Shown: positions 23,226-32,996 of the stretch, piece after piece
Position numbering within the stretch: position 1 is the stretch's first letter
How the letters are laid out: every line of letters begins with the position of its first letter
DNA from: Pseudorasbora parva
Taxonomy: Eukaryota > Chordata > Actinopteri > Cypriniformes > Gobionidae
Reading direction: 5' to 3'
DNA length: 64,000 nucleotides
NCBI RefSeq assembly: GCF_024679245.1
Contig: NC_090178.1
Span: 7,656,702 to 7,720,701 of the forward strand
The notes under the pieces: generated by a model
The model's database searches: none
Told to the model about the DNA's origin: nothing
Seen by the model: the letters and a program-made list of their open reading frames with translations, nothing else
Translations under genes and position numbers: made by a program

Positions 23226-24600
23226 ATTTTGAAGTTACTGCACTCTGCCTTTGTATTTTCTGCAAAAAATGTGGAGTCATGCCAAGGCAAAAGGCAGTAA
23301 CTTCCATATTATCAATATTTGGTTGCTGATCACCTTTTACAAAATCAATATAGTAACACCTGTATAAAATGTAATGATCATGGCATTTATTTTGGATGAT
23401 TTACAATTAATTATAGCCATCTTCTTATTACCATCATGTGCTTTGGCTGCATTCTGATGCCATTATTAAGGACACAATACGTCTTGTAAAGAGTATCTTC
23501 ATTGCTGTGCAGCAAAACTTACAGGTTGATAGGTGACACTGAATTATATGAACAAGATAAGATTATTTCTAATGAGTAAACATTTGCATATATAATGCAA
23601 AGATATAAAAAATAGAACAAATAACAAATCATGTAAAAATGCATGTGATTGTAATAAGATAAATAGCAAATAGTGCCGCTGGTTAATCAAGGGTTAAGTT
23701 TGGCTGTCACACTCTAATGACAGCACTGACTGGATCAGATTGCCCATTCATACGCTAAACAGAGAAATTATTTATTGCAATGTTTTTAATGTTTTTATCT
23801 AGCAAAAAATTGATACAATAGGCTACATAGCTTAATTACTTTTACATCTTTGAATGAAAATCGCCTACAGCCTAAAAGGACAACTTTTAGATTGATGTGA
23901 ACGACAAGTAGGAATAATTCTCAGAATGCTTGTGGATTAAACATCCCCGATGACATTCATTGCCATGGATTTTATCGGGTTTACAAGAAAAGCAAGGATA
24001 TATGGATATAATTGCGAACTGTTACTACTGATTGTATGCGTGAGCTCACGATGTCACGGCATTCGAGTGCACACACTCGTGCAGTGGGCAGCCCCAAACT
24101 GCCTGACAGCGCGCTGAGTGAATATTCTGCATTATGAAAACATGTAGGCTATGACAGTACACAGGCTACCGTAACTTAAACGCGGCAGTCTTTAATAGAC
24201 AGTAAAACAAAGGCGGGACACCATAACTGGATGTGGGTACCGTAACTTAATTTAAACATCTGTCTTCCTGTGTGCAGAAATTTGTTTATGTAGCCGTGAC
24301 AACAAAACGCGTGCATGCGCACCTGTGTATAAGAGCGCTTGCTCCGTGCGCGCCGCGCGCCAACCCGCAAGCCTTGCACTTCTGAAAGTCTGAGGAGCCA
24401 CTCGTGTTGCTACCATAGATATACATAATAAATAATAGACTTAATTACATAATATACTTTATTATGTATATCTATGGTTGCTACTACTCTCCGGCGCCAC
24501 CATCTTTATTTTGGGTCTGACGAATCGACGCGCATATTTTGCGTCGACGTATTTTTTGCGTCGACGTCATCGATGACATCGACGCGTTGTCCCAGCCCTA
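22859..24600. mobile_element. hAT-like non-autonomous element with perfect 8-bp target duplication
   Basis: The left end TAGGGCTGGGATAAACGATT and the right end, reverse-complemented, TAGGGCTGGGACAACGCG are flanked by identical ATCTATAT (22851-22858 and 24601-24608). Subterminal AT-rich CGATTAATCTAACGATTA repeats at the left and TTTGCGTCGACGTATTTTTT repeats at the right give transposase-binding-like structure. The 1742-bp interior has a CA microsatellite (23145-23223) and no recognisable transposase. It inserted after the neighbouring sequence was in place. Confidence 0.9.
23145..23223. repeat. (AC)n microsatellite
   Basis: Uninterrupted AC dinucleotide run of about 78 bp inside the hAT-like element. 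The reading frames of alternating Thr-His or Cys-Val through it are artefacts. Confidence 0.95.
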
Positions 24601-24608
24601 ATCTATAT

Positions 24609-25290
24609 GCTTTTTGTTATTTCTGGAAAAATTCCTCCCATGACGCAAATTGACGATATTTGCGTCATCTTTGGAATGTTTGGCCAGAGGCGAAAGACTA
24701 CAGCCAGCAGAGGGAGCCATTTCCACGTTTTCACGAGGAGATCACACTCACAGCACAGCTCACAGCTGCATGCATTAATTTAAACGGATGCTAAGCAATG
24801 TAAGTGTTTTAACTTCTCAAATTAATTTCTATAAAAGTTAAGCTTCCAAAGGCATGAACTAAAAACACGCGTTGTGAATGTATGCCGTTCAATGAGTGTG
24901 ATCGCGATTACCTCAGCTCTCATCACGAGAGCTCATCAGCTCATTTATGACGTTAAATGTAATCTGACTCCTAATCTGAGTTAGTGCTGTGAGACTCACG
25001 CAGCAACTCGATCGTTATATTGAACAGACACATTCAGTATTTAATTGTAGTGTCTGTTCTCTAATTCAAACTCAGTCACTGTAATCTAGTAGTAGTGGCT
25101 TTGGGAATGGCCTCCCAGGGCAGCGAAGCATTCTGGGAATTGTAGTCTTTCATCCCCATGAGACAAAAATACATTTTAGATCTTTTCTCAGTCTAGAAGG
25201 CAACAAATTCAAAAATAATTTCACATTTCTACTACATTAATGACCCAGTTTAAATACAGATTCATCTTTCCAGCGCTGAAGTACCCCTTT
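24609..25290. mobile_element. long copy of the AGGGTTAC-end repeat, partial
   Basis: AGACTACAGCCAGCAGAGGG, then GGAGATCACACTCACAGCAC and TTCTGGGAATTGTAGTCTTT, all recur at 49740-50200. The right end CAGCGCTGAAGTACCCCTTT resembles the AGGGTTAC family end. The left side is truncated at the hAT-like insertion at 24600. Confidence 0.7.
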
Positions 25291-25510
25291 TACTACAATT
25301 AACTTGTTACTACATGTCAACTAACTCTTATCAGAGTATTAGTAGACTGTTAGGTGTTAGGGTCCAGGTTAGTAGAATGAGTTGACATGTAGTTGCAGAA
25401 TCAAAATAAAGTGATATCAGATATTAAACAGAATGTCTACTAACACTCTAATCAGTTAGTTGACATGCAGTTGCAAAGTCACTTATAGTTAGTATAATGT
25501 CATCGAACTA
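25291..25510. repeat. fish repeat with inverted GTTGACATGTAGTTGCAGAA motif
   Basis: ACTACATGTCAACTAACTCT is followed by its partial inverse GAGTTGACATGTAGTTGCAG and a second AGTTGACATGCAGTTGCAAA. Boundaries are approximate. Confidence 0.5.
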
Positions 25511-25783
25511 CCTTTATCTAATATGATTTTTTGTGAGATTTACATGTACTGAGCTTTTTTGTTGCATAATTGCTGCAGATGTGCTGCAATGCAGCATCCT
25601 GGACCAATAATTTAGGATAATGGTGAAATCAAAAGGATATGTATTGTATTCTGGCTCTATTCGAGTCCCAGTCAGTTTTCTGCAAAACATTTGCTGCAAA
25701 ATATCTCAGTAAAATATTATGTCTCAGTGTTTGACACTTAAAATCTTTTTCAGTGAATATATTATTGTTTCAGCCATGTTTAC

Positions 25784-25939
25784 CTTTCTTCACGACCCGT
25801 TCATCGCAATTCTCAAAGGTGCAGGGCCCCCAGGCGCCCCACGGGGACAGTACACACTCCACAGGGCACAGGATGTGACACAGCTGCGTGGTACTTGGAG
25901 ACGTTCCCTTGCAGAGCCGAACATCTACGGGTTGTGATG
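25784..25939 (-). CDS. thsd7a: thsd7a exon, TSP1 repeat
   Basis: Exon of 156 nt. The acceptor is tttgcgttatag before CA-TCA-CAA-CCC and the donor is AAGAAAG then GTAAAC. It encodes SQPVDVRLC, then TSPSTTQLCHILCPVEC and the start of a TSP1 repeat, WGAWGPCTFENCDERVVKK. The conserved module is the C-x-x-x-C hinge (CHILCPVEC) followed by S-P-W-G-x-W-G-P-C, which matches the equivalent THSD7A exon almost position for position. Phase is 1 at both ends, the same as the 69-nt cassette exon before it, so this exon can accept either upstream partner. A longer minus-strand reading frame here begins in the intron and is not the start of anything. Confidence 0.93.
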
Positions 25940-26385
25940 CTATAACGCAAACACATGCAATAAAACACTGCAATAAGACTCTCACATGGGGACGACACAT
26001 GGCAGACGATTAGGTTTATGTAACTGCAGGAAACAACAAATGATAACATTTAACACACTCCGAGGAAATCGCTATTCCCAGTTGCATCACAGCAAAGGAA
26101 AAACAGGAGAAAACCGGATTCTTCACAGATTTTAGCATACTTTTAAAGCACATCCCTAAATCAAGATTTTTGCTTATTAAACATTTTGAATAATTTGATC
26201 ATGTTTCCAGTTATCTACAATCCTAAAAATAAATAATGATAAAATTAAATAAACAAAATTAATATAATAATTTTTTTTTTTTTTTGCGATTTTGGGCTAT
26301 TCCAATTTTTTTTTTTGCGATTTTGGACATAACGTGTTTCATTAACAGACGTAAGTGTTTATTTTACTGCACTTTATCAACACTG
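25940..26385. other. intron, nothing recognised
   Basis: AT-rich sequence with poly-T runs near 26270 and 26305, where GCGATTTTGG is repeated. No exon. Confidence 0.4.
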
Positions 26386-26749
26386 ATCAGGCAAAACATT
26401 ATAACCACCTTCCTAATATTGTGTTGGTCACATTTTTGCTGTCAAAACAGCCCTGCCCCTTCAATGCATGCACTACGCTTGCCCAATTTTTCCTGCTTCT
26501 AACACATCAACTTTGAAGACAAAGGGTGCGTCTCAATCAGCTACCTAGTTCAGTTGTCAGGGCACTGATCAGGGAGTCAGCCCATTGACTTATGTCCTGA
26601 TCAGTGCCCTGACTAGTGAACTAGGGAGCTTATTGAGATGCAGGGAATGTTCACTTGCTGCCTAATATATCCCACCCACTAACAGGTGCTGTGATGAAGA
26701 GATAATCAGTGTTATTCACGTCACCTGTCATAATGTTATGCCTGATCTG
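26386..26749. mobile_element. deleted Tc1-like element containing a small foldback MITE
   Basis: The left end GATCAGGCAAAACATTATAA and the right end, reverse-complemented, GATCAGGCATAACATTATGA are the ends of the Tc1 family whose transposase remnant is at 6843-7700. Nearly all coding sequence is deleted. A second element (26527-26642) sits inside. Confidence 0.75.
26527..26642. mobile_element. 116-bp palindromic MITE (TGCGTCTCAAT ends)
   Basis: The left arm is TGCGTCTCAATCAGCTACCT AGTTCAG; the right arm, reverse-complemented, is TGCATCTCAATAAGCTCCCT AGTTCAC. Both continue GTCAGGGCACTGATCAGG. A related copy lies at 62941-63018. Confidence 0.75.
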
Positions 26750-26840
26750 TGTCTTTGCATCTGTAGTTTGCAAATCAATCTAACAATCATGGGTGAAGAG
26801 TGGTGGTATCTATTAGTTATTTTTTACCCTAGTCCCCTGG

Positions 26841-26940
26841 GATGGATGGATGGATGGATGGATGGATGGATGGATGGATGGATGGATGGATGGATGGATG
26901 GATGGATGGATGGACGGACGAACGGACGGACAGACAGATC
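26841..26940. repeat. (ATGG)n tetranucleotide microsatellite
   Basis: GGAT/ATGG units run from about 26839 to 26913, degenerating to GGAC and CAGA up to 26940. A short second GATG run lies near 27032. Confidence 0.95.
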
Positions 26941-27887
26941 GGCCGATAGATCAATAAATCAATAATTTAATCTATGGGAGAAGTGTGGTGGTATCTATTA
27001 GTTCATTTGTAATCCTATTCACCTGGGAATAGATGGATGGATGGATAAATAAGTAGTCCTCAGTAAAGTCCTCATAAATAAATATGAATAATAAATAAAT
27101 AAGTAGTAAGAGAAATAGGTCTCAAATGAGTCCTCAAACGAATGAATAAATGCTGTCTGGAGTATGTGTGAAACTATAAATATGAACTCCAAACATAAAC
27201 AACGGTGATGCATTAATGTTTTAACACAGGATTTTCCTGTCTGCTTGATGGGTGACAGGTGACATGACTGCTGCGTTTACATCAAAGCGAGGTAAACTCT
27301 TCTCGTGGAGCTCTCCCATGCTGATGTGTGGTGATTTCTGCTCTCTAGAGAGTTCCCAAACAAAATGTTCTCCACATGCACACTGTGAAATAAAAAGTAC
27401 AAGAAGATTGACTGCACCAAAGACCTTCACAAATTTTTTTTTGATTGAACTCTGGAAAACAAGGATGGGGAATAACAGTTCACCCCGTTCTACTGCTGCA
27501 TATTCCCGAAATGAATGGAGAGACAGATTTCAGTGTAATGCACCATCATGTAAGTTAACATAGCACTGCACAGGTTGTCCTTGTTTACGTGCCAGATGGT
27601 CTGGACCTTCTGCGCAAACTTTCTGTCTAATCAAAGTTTGCGGTCTGTTCCTGCTTTGACAAACCCAGGCGGACAGGCTTAGCTTCAAGCATTAGAAGGA
27701 TTTGGTATTCGGTAGCTGTTTGAAAATAGATGAAAAACCTAGGGTGGCCTTGTTATTTATTGATATACACTAATGGACAAAAGTTTGGTTTTGGCATGAT
27801 TGTTTGCAAGTCTCTTATGCTCGCCAATGCTTTATTTATTTGCTGTAATACTGTGAAATAATTTAAATAACTTATCTATTCAAATAT
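26941..27887. other. intron, nothing recognised
   Basis: The 103-codon plus-strand frame at 27252-27563 and the overlapping minus-strand frame have no recognised domain. No splice-bounded open stretch continues the thsd7a frame. Confidence 0.45.
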
Positions 27888-28670
27888 ACACTTTATTGGC
27901 AAAAGTTTTGGGACGCCTGCCTTTACGTGCACATGAACTTGAATGACATCCCATTCTTAATCCATAGGGTTTATAATGCCGTTGGTTCATCTTTTGCAGC
28001 TATAAGAGCTTCAACTCTTCTGGGAAGGCTTCCCACAAAGTTTAAGAGTGTGTTTCTGTTTATGGGAATTTTTGACCATTATTCAAGAAGTGTATTTGTG
28101 AGGTCAGGCCCGGATGTTGGACAAGAAGGCCTGGCTCGCAGTCTCCGCTCTAATTCATCCCAAAGGTGTTCTGTCAGGTTGAGGTCAGGACTCTGCACAG
28201 GCCAGTCAAGTTCCTCCTCACCAAACTCGCTCATCCACGTCTTTATGGACCGACGCTTTGTGCACTGGTGCAGTCATGTTGGAACAAGATGGGGCCATCC
28301 CCAAACCCTTCCCACAAATTTGGGAGCATGAAATTGTCCAAAATGTCTTGGTATGCTGAAACATTAAGAGTTTCTTTCAGTGGAACTAAGGGGCCAAGCC
28401 CAGCCCCTGAAAAACAACCCCACACCATGATCCCCTTTCCATCAAACTTTATACTTGGCACAATGCAGTCAGGCAAGTACCGTTATCCTGGCAACCTATC
28501 ATGGTGACTATCTGAGCTCTAGAGAACGACCCATTTTTTCCACAAATGTTTGTAGAAGCATCTGCATGCCTAGGTGCTTGATTTTATACACCTTTGGCCA
28601 TGGAGGTGATTAGAACGCCTGAATTTAATTATTTGGAGGTCTGTCCCAATACTTTCGGCAATATAGTGCA
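27888..28670 (-). mobile_element. Tc1-like element, deleted transposase on the minus strand
   Basis: The ends are TATACACTTTATTGGCAAAA and, reverse-complemented, TGCACTATATTGCCGAAAGT, with TA boundaries. The minus-strand coding remnant (28476-28243) reads [20 protein letters not shown], then [20 protein letters not shown] and LFQHDC. This is the central Tc1 catalytic core with an F-Q-H-D catalytic Asp. The DNA-binding half is missing and the frame is interrupted elsewhere. Part of the same family end occurs at 62720-63040. Confidence 0.88.
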
Positions 28671-28671
28671 T

Positions 28672-28955
28672 TTTAAAATCTAATTTATTCCTGTGATCAA
28701 AGCAGAATTTTCAGCATCATTACTTTAGTCTTTTGTGTCACGTGATCCTTCAGAAATCATTCTAATACGATTATTTGCTGCTCAAAAAAAATTCTTATTA
28801 TCAATGTTAAAAACAGTTGAGCTGCTTCGTATATTAACACATTTTTAGAATTATTTGATGAATAGAAAGGTCAAAAGAACAGCATTAATTTAAAATCTTA
28901 TTTTTTATTTTTAAAGAAATCTAGCTGATCCCAAACTTTTGAATGATACTTATGC
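28672..28955 (+). repeat. dispersed repeat with CATCATTACT core, copy 2
   Basis: AATTTTCAGCATCATTACTT, then GTGATCCTTCAGAAATCATT, abutting the Tc1-like element end. Same family as 4465-4915. Confidence 0.8.
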
Positions 28956-29533
28956 ACGATTAGTAAAATAACAGCAGTCTGGCTTTACCCCATGAAAGCC
29001 CATGAAATCAAAAGGTAGAATGGTCTAGTTTAAAAAAAGGCCCGATTGCACTTACAAATACAAACAAAACGCTTCTTCATTTCATTTGAGGAAGAGCGTA
29101 AAGTAAGAAGCTGTCAGAAGGGCAGTCATTGGCAATCAATCTCTGTCACTTGTCTAGTGCCCAGAGGAGAGTGTTGACTAAAACACAGAGTGTTGCATCA
29201 GTATGTACGCTTGTAATGAGCTCTCTATAGACACAAACACATACAAAAATACAGAACGTAAACAGACTAAGCAAACAAAATATGTAAACATGCCTCCAGG
29301 AAAGAGATTTGATCAAACAAAGGCCATTACTTCAGATACAGAAAGGAAAGCTTTTTAAAAAATAAAAAATACATGTTTTTTTTTTTTAAATAAAATGTCC
29401 GTTTACTTGCATGCTTTTGATCTTCGCATCAATTATTTTGACGAAGGGCTGATTACACTTTCAAAACAATATTGGTACATTTAAATTCAGTTGAAAAATA
29501 CCCAGAATATGAATTTCAAGGTGTTTATCTTAC
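28956..29533. other. intron, nothing recognised
   Basis: No gene or delimited repeat. Ends at the donor of the 69-nt exon. Confidence 0.4.
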
Positions 29534-29602
29534 CTGAGATCTCAAAGGTGACAGAAAGGAGAGGAGGGACACTAGGCGTCTGGTCATTTGGAGACTGACC
29601 TT
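29534..29602 (-). CDS. thsd7a: thsd7a candidate cassette exon, 69 nt, phase-symmetric
   Basis: A 69-nt open stretch with a strong acceptor (ttggtgtttgtgtgttttttag) and a consensus donor (CTCAG then GTAAGA). It begins with two bases that complete a codon with the G left by exon 36506-36325 and ends with one G, so it is a phase 1-1 cassette. With it the protein reads K-Q-EGQSPNDQTPSVPPLLSV-TFEIS-A-S-Q-P; without it the flanking exons join directly as K-Q-A-S-Q-P-V-D, which is the arrangement I recall for mammalian THSD7A. The encoded segment is Ser/Pro/Thr-rich with no cysteine, as expected of a linker inserted between TSP1 modules and not part of one. It is either a lineage-specific or alternatively spliced exon, or a chance splice-like pattern; transcripts would decide. 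Confidence 0.62.
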
Positions 29603-30612
29603 CTAAAAAACACACAAACACCAACTCTAGCACACTACTGCTAATAAGCATCATTCAAGGGACACATACCATCACTAAGAGCTCTATACTGTGACTATTT
29701 ACAGAATATTATAGGTTTAAAGGGATAATGCAAGGCATAAGCTGGTTAGCTTTAACTATCCTGAGCTGTGATGTCAAATGCAGCAGACAAGGGAACATAT
29801 ATGCCCATTCAACCTTTAAAGAGCCCTCAAAAAACAAATTAAATAAAATGATATCCATTTAATCACAATGCCCAGCCACTTTTGAATGGTCATCAAAAAA
29901 TATACTTTTTTTAGCAGCATAAAGCCGGGTTACACGCAGGCTTTGCATTAAAAATAAAGATTTTCGGTCATTTTGAATCATGCTCTACTCTTATCTGTCA
30001 GTAGAATATTAAACGCGTTGTACTTAATCCTCACTCACACCTCTTCACAGTTGATTTTCTCCATTTTCTTCACAAAATTCAATAGACCAGACAACTTATT
30101 TTTATATCTGTCAAAACAACAGAAAGCATTGTGAATTATCTGTCAATGTTTTTACAATTTGAAAAGTGATAAAGAAATGTTCAGTTAAGGCAAACTCTGG
30201 TTGTGTCATTTACCTGCCAAACTGTACACGTCAAACCTTTTGGTTTGTAATGCCATAAAATGAAAAAAAAAAACACATTTGGTTGCGTTCCCTAAAAAAA
30301 ACAGGCATTTTATCATAGTAGACTCCATTAACAGCTCTTTCCAATCGGATGTCACAGCAGTTTATTCAGGGTACTAAGGCACAGTCTCATTTGACTTTCA
30401 TTCATACAGTAATGTGATAATGTGAGGTATAAGCTGGTTAGCTTTTACTTCTACCCAAATCTCAGACAGTCAAAAGCCACAGGATTTCTCCTACACTCTC
30501 AAAAAAATGTCAATGGATTTTTTAGCACCTAGCAGAGAATTCTCTTCTCATCAAGACCCATTTTTATTTTCTGCATTATATGGAACTCAAGGATTCTCTT
30601 ATGGCATTATAT
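29603..30612. other. intron, nothing recognised
   Basis: AT-rich. The acceptor pyrimidine tract of the 69-nt exon lies at 29603-29625. No other exon. Confidence 0.45.
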
Positions 30613-30613
30613 T

Positions 30614-31564
30614 AAAGGGATAGTTCATCCAAAAATGAAAATTAGTCCATGATAGTCCTCAAGTGATTCTAGGTGTATATGACATTCTTCTTTCAGACAA
30701 ATTAAAGTTAAGTTATATTAAGTCCTGGCTAATCCAAGCTTTATAAAGGCTGTAACTAGAGATCGACCGATATGGGTTTTTCTATAGCCGATGCCGATAT
30801 TTAGAGGTCAGGGTCAGCCGATGGCCGATATGTGCTGCCGATTTTTTTGGCCAATATTTTGAAGTTTTCCCCTTCATATATTAAAAAATGACAAATATCA
30901 GCCCGATATATCGGCCAAACGATATATCGGTCGACCTCTAGCTGTAACTGTTGCTCTGTTTTTAAAGTCAATAAAAATGCATCTGTCCATCACATAACGT
31001 GCTCCACACGGCTCTGTGAGGTTAATAAAGGCCTTCTATAAGCAAATTGTTGCGTTTGTGTAAGAAAAATATCCATATTTAAAACTTTTTGAATTAATGT
31101 ACCGGTTGATCACCTTCCGTGGAAAAGTGTTGAATGTGCCTTCTCAGAGTTCAAGATGCGTACGCGACGTCTGACGAGCGTAACTGGCCTTTGAACTGCA
31201 AAGGCACTTTCAACACTTTTTCCATAAACTGAATACGGAAGGCAATCTGCCTTTACTTAATAAAACTTTACTTAATACAATTTTTAATATGGATATTTTT
31301 CCTACACAAACGCATTATTTCTCTTCCGAAGGCATTTATTAACCTCCCGGAGCAATGTGAAGCATGTTATTTGATGGACAGATGCATGGACAAAAACAGA
31401 GCAACAAATCCTACCATTATAAAGCTTGGATAAGCCAGAACTTTTTAATTTAACTTAACTTTTATTCATCTGAAAGAAAGAATAATGTTATATACACCAA
31501 GAATGACATGAGGACGAGTAAATCATGGGCTAATTTTCATTTTTGAGTGATCTAAACCCTTTAA
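30614..31564. mobile_element. long foldback element (arms about 400 bp) with TTAA flanks
   Basis: The left arm starts AGGGATAGTTCATCCAAAAA; the right arm ends TTTTTGAGTGATCTAAACCCT. TTAA lies on both sides. The arms pair over long distance: GTATATGACATTCTTCTTTC with its inverse near 31480, GCATCTGTCCATCACATAAC near 30980 with GTTATTTGATGGACAGATGC near 31370, and CTTCCGTGGAAAAGTGTTGAA near 31115 with its inverse near 31215. The left arm is interrupted by a hAT-like MITE. No coding capacity. Confidence 0.8.
30757..30940. mobile_element. hAT-like MITE, 184 bp, perfect 8-bp target duplication
   Basis: The left end TAGAGATCGACCGATATGGG and the right end, reverse-complemented, TAGAGGTCGACCGATATATC are flanked by identical GCTGTAAC (30749-30756 and 30941-30948). 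It sits inside the left arm of the 30614-31564 foldback, so it is younger than that element. Confidence 0.92.
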
Positions 31565-31589
31565 ATAAATAAAAATCTCCTATAGCATT

Positions 31590-31900
31590 ATACGGAATGT
31601 AAAATGATCATCTAACGGAATCAAATGGAACTTATAAAGATTCAAAAGGAACTTATAAAGGGTATGTTATAGATTAAAACTGAACTTATATAAAAAAAGA
31701 AGTAATGGCATCATATGAAAACTTTACAAAATCAAATGTAACACAAAGATTTCTTATGAATTCAACTTATAAAGAACGCTTATGGCATCATATGATATGA
31801 AATAATATTCTATTATGGCATCAAATCAAACTAATAAAAAGTCACTTATGGCATCATATGAAACTTTTAAGGGTTCCTTTACAGAATCAAATTGTATGAA
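31590..31900. repeat. degenerate tandem repeat with GGCATCATATGAAACTT units
   Basis: Recurrent TCAAATGGAACTTATAAAGA and TATGGCATCATATGAAAC units about 35-60 bp apart. Related units occur at 36075-36165. Confidence 0.6.
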
Positions 31901-32711
31901 AAGTTATCCTAAGTCATTCACTTTAAAATCCTTTTGGAAACTCTTGATTTGAAGACAGTGAGGCCACCTGTGGGAAATAACGTTCTGTTCGTGATACAAA
32001 TGCAATGTTATATTCTTAGAAGAAAATGTAAATGAGCATCACTTCCAGATAGATTTGATGAAGGTTTAATCACATCAAAGAATCTTGAAGCTGACAACAT
32101 CCTCCCAGGGCGAGAACATCCCGACTCCATCAGTTGACTAACGCTCCCTTTAACTTTCTGCACCGTCTGCGTTCATGTATCTGCTGTCAGCCGTGCAGAT
32201 TACCCCCCAGTGAAGAGAGACATCTCCTGCACCACGCTGATAAGGACACAGATTTCCCTCCATACGCAGCTCCACCAGTGGCCTGTTTTAATAGCCGCTC
32301 TTTAACCATAGCGTTTCATGCAGTCAGCGCTCATCTGCTCTAATGTGCTGGGACATGTGTGTTACGATAAGTTTCAATGTGCTCACCGTACAGTTCAGAG
32401 CATCAAAAGAGCGAGCAGAAGGAAGAGAGATAAAAAAAAGAAGTATTTTCTATAAAGATGGATGAGCCACTAATCAAGTGATGGTGTGTGTTTGTAAAGC
32501 ATGCAAAGAAATGCTGATGCACTATATACAGCGGAGTAAGAGATTTACACGCATTCATGCATGTGGGTGACGGACAGAGCATGCAGGGAAAGGGAAAGAA
32601 CATAAGGGATAGATCAGGGGTAGTCAAATAAACTTCCAAGAGGTCCAGTCTCTACGTTTCCTTCCCAGCAGAAGTCCAGACAACATTTTTTTGGAACAGT
32701 TGGATGGTTTA
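31901..32711. other. intron, nothing recognised
   Basis: No supported feature. Reading frames at 32134-32343 and 32403-32639 have no recognisable domain. Confidence 0.4.
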
Positions 32712-32985
32712 CCAAAAAATTATACCATTAATTACTCACCCTCATGTCATTTCAAACCTTCGTTCATCTTCGGAACGCAAATTAATATATTTTTGATGAA
32801 ATCCGAGAGCTTTTTGAGCCAACACAGACAGCAACACAATGACCACTTTCAAGAACCTCGGATTTCGGCTCTCAGATTTCATCAAAAAAAAAAAATCTTC
32901 ATTTGTGTTCTAAAGATAAACGAAGGTCTTAGGGGTTCATTAATGACAGAATTTTATTTTTGGGTGAACTAACACTTTAACCACA
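32712..32985. mobile_element. foldback element of the AGGGATAGTTCACC family
   Basis: The left part ACTCACCCTCATGTCATTTC, then TTGATGAAATCCGAGAGCTT, pairs with CTCTCAGATTTCATCAAAAA on the right. The right end is TTTTTGGGTGAACTAACACT followed by TTAA. The left terminus is eroded. Confidence 0.7.
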
Positions 32986-32996
32986 AACTAGTCAAG

